From assembly GCF_000003605.2 (NCBI RefSeq), contig NW_003146809.1:1-33996 (forward strand): a stretch of 33,996 nt of DNA, in the 5' to 3' direction. Shown here in pieces: positions 29,816 through 33,996 of the stretch. Both the position numbers and the translations under genes were made by a program. The notes beneath the pieces are model-generated. The model saw nothing but the letters and a program-made list of their open reading frames with translations. It made no database searches and was not told the origin of the DNA. This DNA is from Saccoglossus kowalevskii. Taxonomy: Eukaryota; Hemichordata; Enteropneusta; Harrimaniidae. The number at the start of each line of letters is the position of its first letter. Position 1 is the first letter of the stretch.

Positions 29816-32800
29816 ACACCACAGTATTTTTCTATGCTCAAGCCACAATATTATTTGAAAAGACTGCGCCCTCATATGTATTGTGCAAATACCGTAAGTA
29901 TACGAGGATCACGTTCGGAAAGTGTGCACGATATACAACGACACATGTGCGAATAGTAGCATCCTTTATAAAAGCACAAAAGCAAACGATTCCCGTGAAT
30001 GCAAACAGAATACAAGTTATCAATTAGCAGTTATTTGTTCCCGCATCATGCAAATTTTAAGTGCACTTTAAGCGTTACTTACTGTAAATGCTAGCAAATT
30101 AGTGAACTTCTAAATTAGTACTCTTTTTTAATATGCTTAATAACAAATCAATGACCCTGGAGTGTTTACTACTTATAATACAAATAATTTACATATGAAT
30201 ACAGATGAAAGCAATATTTATAATACAAAAACATTTTTTTCGTGCAAATTACACAGGTTTTAATACATACATTCAAACTTTCAAAATCATTTATCACACT
30301 ACTATTGTTCTTCAGCATCTTTACGATTTGTAAAATTCAACCTACAACAGTGAGGTTTATATCTACTCCAATGCGAGTACAATGTGTACACATATGAGCG
30401 CCCTCATATGAGACGCAATAATACCGGGAGCGATTTAACGCAGGTGGTTAAGCTAATTACCATGTAACAATAGCAATATAACGTACGAGTATGTGCTGGG
30501 TGACCTACAATCCGGTGAGTACAAATTCTGTCGAACTTTTATATAACGATCAACCACAACGAATGGAATAGTAATGGTCGTGTATTTGCTTACGTCATAA
30601 ATAAATAGTTAATATACAATCAGGATCACTTCAACAATCCTCTTCTTTAAGTTAAAAATCGCTAAAAAGATTTAGATTAGCGAATCCCAATGTCTAAAAC
30701 ATGTGTGTTTAGGTATTGCGAAATATTTGTGTTTTACGGTTTGTAATTTCTGTTGACACTCTCCACGCAGACATCTGATATGTGTTCACGTGGACTCAAC
30801 GTGTCAAACCTCGACGCAGAGGGACCTCCCATCGTGTATCGAGTATCTAATTTGCATTTTAGTTTAATCCTTTTTCAACAATATAGAGTGGCAGCAATAA
30901 ATTGTTGATACTCAGACAAATACATTTTTTTTTCAACTGAAATAGGCGGCCGGTTTGCATAATATCAGTAATCATCGCATCTCATTAATATGTAACCACG
31001 CATCATACCCAATGAATCAGTCAGCTAGCCATGCGCTGAAACAAGCAACACGACCGTTACGAGATCAAACAAACTCGAGTGATACACAATTTCTCCCTCG
31101 GCAGTTATGTGGATTGCTCATTAATACGCATGCATTTCCTTCAACAGTGTCTCATTTCAATCAGGTAAACTCTGCGGCTCTAATTCATTGCAGTCAGCAG
31201 ACAACGTGCAAAGCTGTGGAATCAAATATTGAATTCACTCCAGGAAGAAGTGTATGATTATAGCAGTATCGTGTTTTCCCCCCATATCAAATACCTCACA
31301 ATCGTTGGTGAATGAATACGCTTGATTTGCAGTGTCTGTGTATGAACATTGTTGTTTAAATACGTGGCAACGATTGTTTTATTAACACGGGTTAATTTTA
31401 ATTTAAATAATTTACATACTCGGTCTGAATTTTAAAACAACACTGTGATGCCTCTGAGAAGCACAACATATAACATCAAGATGTTTTTTGACGCGTAATA
31501 TATTGTGTTATAACGCATGTTTCTTGTATACGTCATTCTAAAGTAAATCTATATTTGGCAGCTTGACGTAGAAACAAAACAATGAACAATGTGGGTTGTG
31601 ATGAAGTTTACAATCAGCGTAGGTTCTATAGGTGTACGTGCTAGAGCGCAAACATGTAACCCACTGATGATACAAAATGAACAACATTGAATGTGTTGTA
31701 ATTACCATAAGTAAAATGAAATCCGTGATTGTTTTTTAGAACGTAGCGTCCAGTCGAAAACTAGCTCATGAACATTTGCGCGCTAGTTAACAAGTCTATA
31801 GAAAGGATCGCGTGTGTAGCCAAAAAAACGATTTGTGTGTGGAAAACAACACGTGGCATAGAATATAATGACTAAACTTCATTGAACGTCAGAGAACGGA
31901 ACACGGCAAGAAAGTTACTGTAAAATACTTTATTTTCGCTTGGAATTATTTTTTTTTATTTCCCCCTATATTTTACATGTAACTCACCTACTATCTGTGA
32001 AAATGAATTCCATACAAAAACCCAAAAATTATTTCAGCGAAAATTAATTCCAGCTAAAATGATGTATTTCACAGTAACAACAAATATTAATAACATAATT
32101 TGTCAGGTTTATTCAGATTAATGGCTAAAATTCTAATTGTAACGTGACACTAAGGTTCATTTGGTGTATTGATTGACTGGTTACCAATTAAAACTAAGTC
32201 AGTTATTGTTGTTTCCATGTATGCCACACAGCAATATATATTTAAATTCAGATCAACCGCGATAAAAAATAGCACCCCCAGGCCGTGTTTTTCAAACATC
32301 TTTTTGTAACTCCTCCCGTCGGGCGTATCGAAATCGCAAAAAAGCATATGCCATATAAAAAAAACACAGATGAATTCAGTGTGTGTGTGTGTGTGAATAA
32401 TTTAATGTAGTGGTGAAACCAGACAGCGTGGGAGACAGAAGACAAGTGAGAAGTCACGATTATGCCGTATCATTATGTCATGAGGTGGTTCATATAATTT
32501 CGATTCAGGAAATCGACTATAAATTGTTATATAATTAAAACACGTAATAAAACAGCAAAATGATATATGACTCAACGCGGGATTGTATGTACCAACCGTA
32601 AAACAAACTGTCCGACATGGTTGTGATCACACGAGGTATCTTAATATATATATATGTGCATTTATTACAATGATATTTTGTTTTCTTGTTAGAATGATAG
32701 TTTTACTTCGTTCTTAATCACCAGTTACGCGAAACGTGACTGATCAGCATTTTTTTCTTTTATCATATGCAGCGCCTCGAAGAGTATGGCGAGTACCGCC

Positions 32801-33921
32801 AGATGGCGTTGCCTTCGCGGTCACATATCGAGTTCACTTGGTTTTTTGTAGTAGTAATATAGTGAAGGAATTATATTAGACAACTATAATGTCGAAAAAC
32901 ATTCTTAAATCGACACTAGCTGCTTTGATTGACAAACATTCCACATAGTTAGTGGCCACCTCATGCGAGATCAACAATTACTACGTGTCTAAGCAGACAA
33001 TATTATTGTCCTGGCATCCGTATCTGATCTTGACGTAAGTCATGTCGATCACGAATGCTAATTATTATCACTGATCCAGCAAATGTCTTGTACATTGAAA
33101 CCGACAAAAATGTGCCCGTGCAAATCCATATTAAACATGATGATTTTCGCGTATTGTTGGCACGGAAACAGTGTGGTATTTCAATGCTACCATCAGTTAA
33201 CGGTCACCGAACAGAACTGACATTTTGAGGGCGTTGTTTATTTGTGTTCACTAAAGATCATCCAACCAGAAAATCGTCAATGCATTGTCGTACAGCATTT
33301 TATTGACGTATATTAGCGGCTATCTCTCACGAAACGCATCGCTCGTTTGTGACGTCTGGTACAGAATCACCAGTCTCCTTGCACGTATTACAAAATTGCC
33401 TTCCAATAAACAAATATTTCAGTTGCATTCGGGCTAATCGTATCTCAGTTTGAAAGAGCATGCATGGAACCGATTGATCCATAGGGAATTACATCAGCCG
33501 TGATTTGATTATTAAAACGGTTTGTCGCACAACTATAAAAGACACATTCTGATTAGTGCTCTTCCCAGCACACGCCTAAGAGTCTGTGATATCTTAAGTG
33601 TCTCTCGAACGACGATAAAGTATTGCAACAAAGTGGTACAATTAAAGTAATATTATATTATATTATTTTTGTTAATATACTGACGTTCGTAACCCAAAGG
33701 GAAGGGAAATTCAATTGCTTTTCTCGTGTATATATACAGATATATTACAAATCTGATTCACAAGACTATAGCGGTGTCAACTTACTATGCACGACGCGAT
33801 ACAAAGTAACATGTGTGGAACGTGATTGGCCTGAATGGGTCAGTAGTATCATTAATGTTGATCATGGATTGAAAATGAATTGTTATTATATGTTTGCTCT
33901 TGTTAGCTTTCGATTTATAGC
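29816..33921. other. Intergenic region, no gene recognised
   Basis: Holds two CATATGAGGGCGC sites (29866-29878, 30398-30410), a short (GT)n run (32379-32395) and a 100-codon plus frame at 30955-31257 without recognisable domains or splice context. Confidence 0.5.
30391..30410. repeat. Inverted repeat CATATGAG-CGCC-CTCATATG
   Basis: Perfect 8-bp arms around a 4-bp centre. It contains the GCGCCCTC octamer (30398-30405). Confidence 0.85.
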
Positions 33922-33996
33922 TGTTATTATATTCATGGTTGATATGTTATTACATTTGTGTCGGTATTACAAATATAACTGTTATTATATTCATGG
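33922..33996. repeat. 18-bp direct repeat at window edge
   Basis: CTGTTATTATATTCATGG occurs at 33922-33939 and again at 33979-33996, 57 bp apart. The second copy ends exactly at the window end, so it may be part of a longer tandem array. Confidence 0.8.

Noticed and set aside
30955..31257. Plus-strand 100-codon frame
   Set aside because: No recognisable domain, no promoter or splice context, and composition like the flanks.
32150..32457. Overlapping minus-strand frames of 65 and 69 codons
   Set aside because: The longer includes a (GT)n-derived HTHTHTL run. No family resemblance.
1..33996. tRNA, rRNA and CRISPR arrays
   Set aside because: No tRNA B-box with a foldable cloverleaf, no rRNA core sequence and no regularly spaced repeats were seen by eye. 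A covariance-model scan would be decisive.

Overview
The window is AT-rich animal genomic DNA with GT-AG introns, (TA)n microsatellites, decayed transposons and one 50-N assembly gap. Its one confidently identified host gene is a GluN2-like NMDA receptor subunit. The short introns, divergent GluN2 sequence and SAP/SWIM-type transposon suggest an invertebrate, perhaps a marine lophotrochozoan or basal deuterostome. The species cannot be fixed from the sequence.

Layout. Positions 296-2546 are a DNA transposon with 204-bp terminal inverted repeats (TIRs) that differ at one position, flanked by a 5-bp duplication (ATTAT). It carries a broken but intron-bearing gene with an N-terminal SAP domain and a C-terminal SWIM zinc finger. 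The left TIR holds a TATA box and a splice donor, and the right TIR holds the stop codon. Positions 2552-9032 have no recognisable gene. They hold a hairpin, degenerate 43-bp repeats and a CRE/CTCF-like motif cluster near 6870-6913. Positions 9033-24676 (minus strand) are the receptor gene. Eleven coding exons give 2,919 nt, or 972 codons plus stop, and every junction keeps the frame. Positions 24677-33996 lie upstream of the receptor start and hold only simple repeats and motifs.

The receptor has, in order: signal peptide, amino-terminal domain (exons 1-2), ligand-binding half S1 (exons 3-4), M1 (exon 5), pore loop and M3 (exon 6), S2 (exons 7-8), M4 (exon 9), and a short cytoplasmic tail ending in a PDZ-type ETSL (exons 10-11). 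Structural cysteines and the pore asparagines are kept, but several glutamate-contact positions differ from vertebrate GluN2. Its introns carry a (TA)44 tract, a TTAA-flanked MITE 12 bp from a splice donor, and a mosaic of inverted transposon-like fragments with a RecQ-helicase piece. A gap with duplicated flanks lies in intron 9.

The best candidates for something new are the SAP-SWIM transposon with its promoter inside the TIR, the altered ligand pocket of the receptor, and a GAGGGCGC octamer that recurs seven times.
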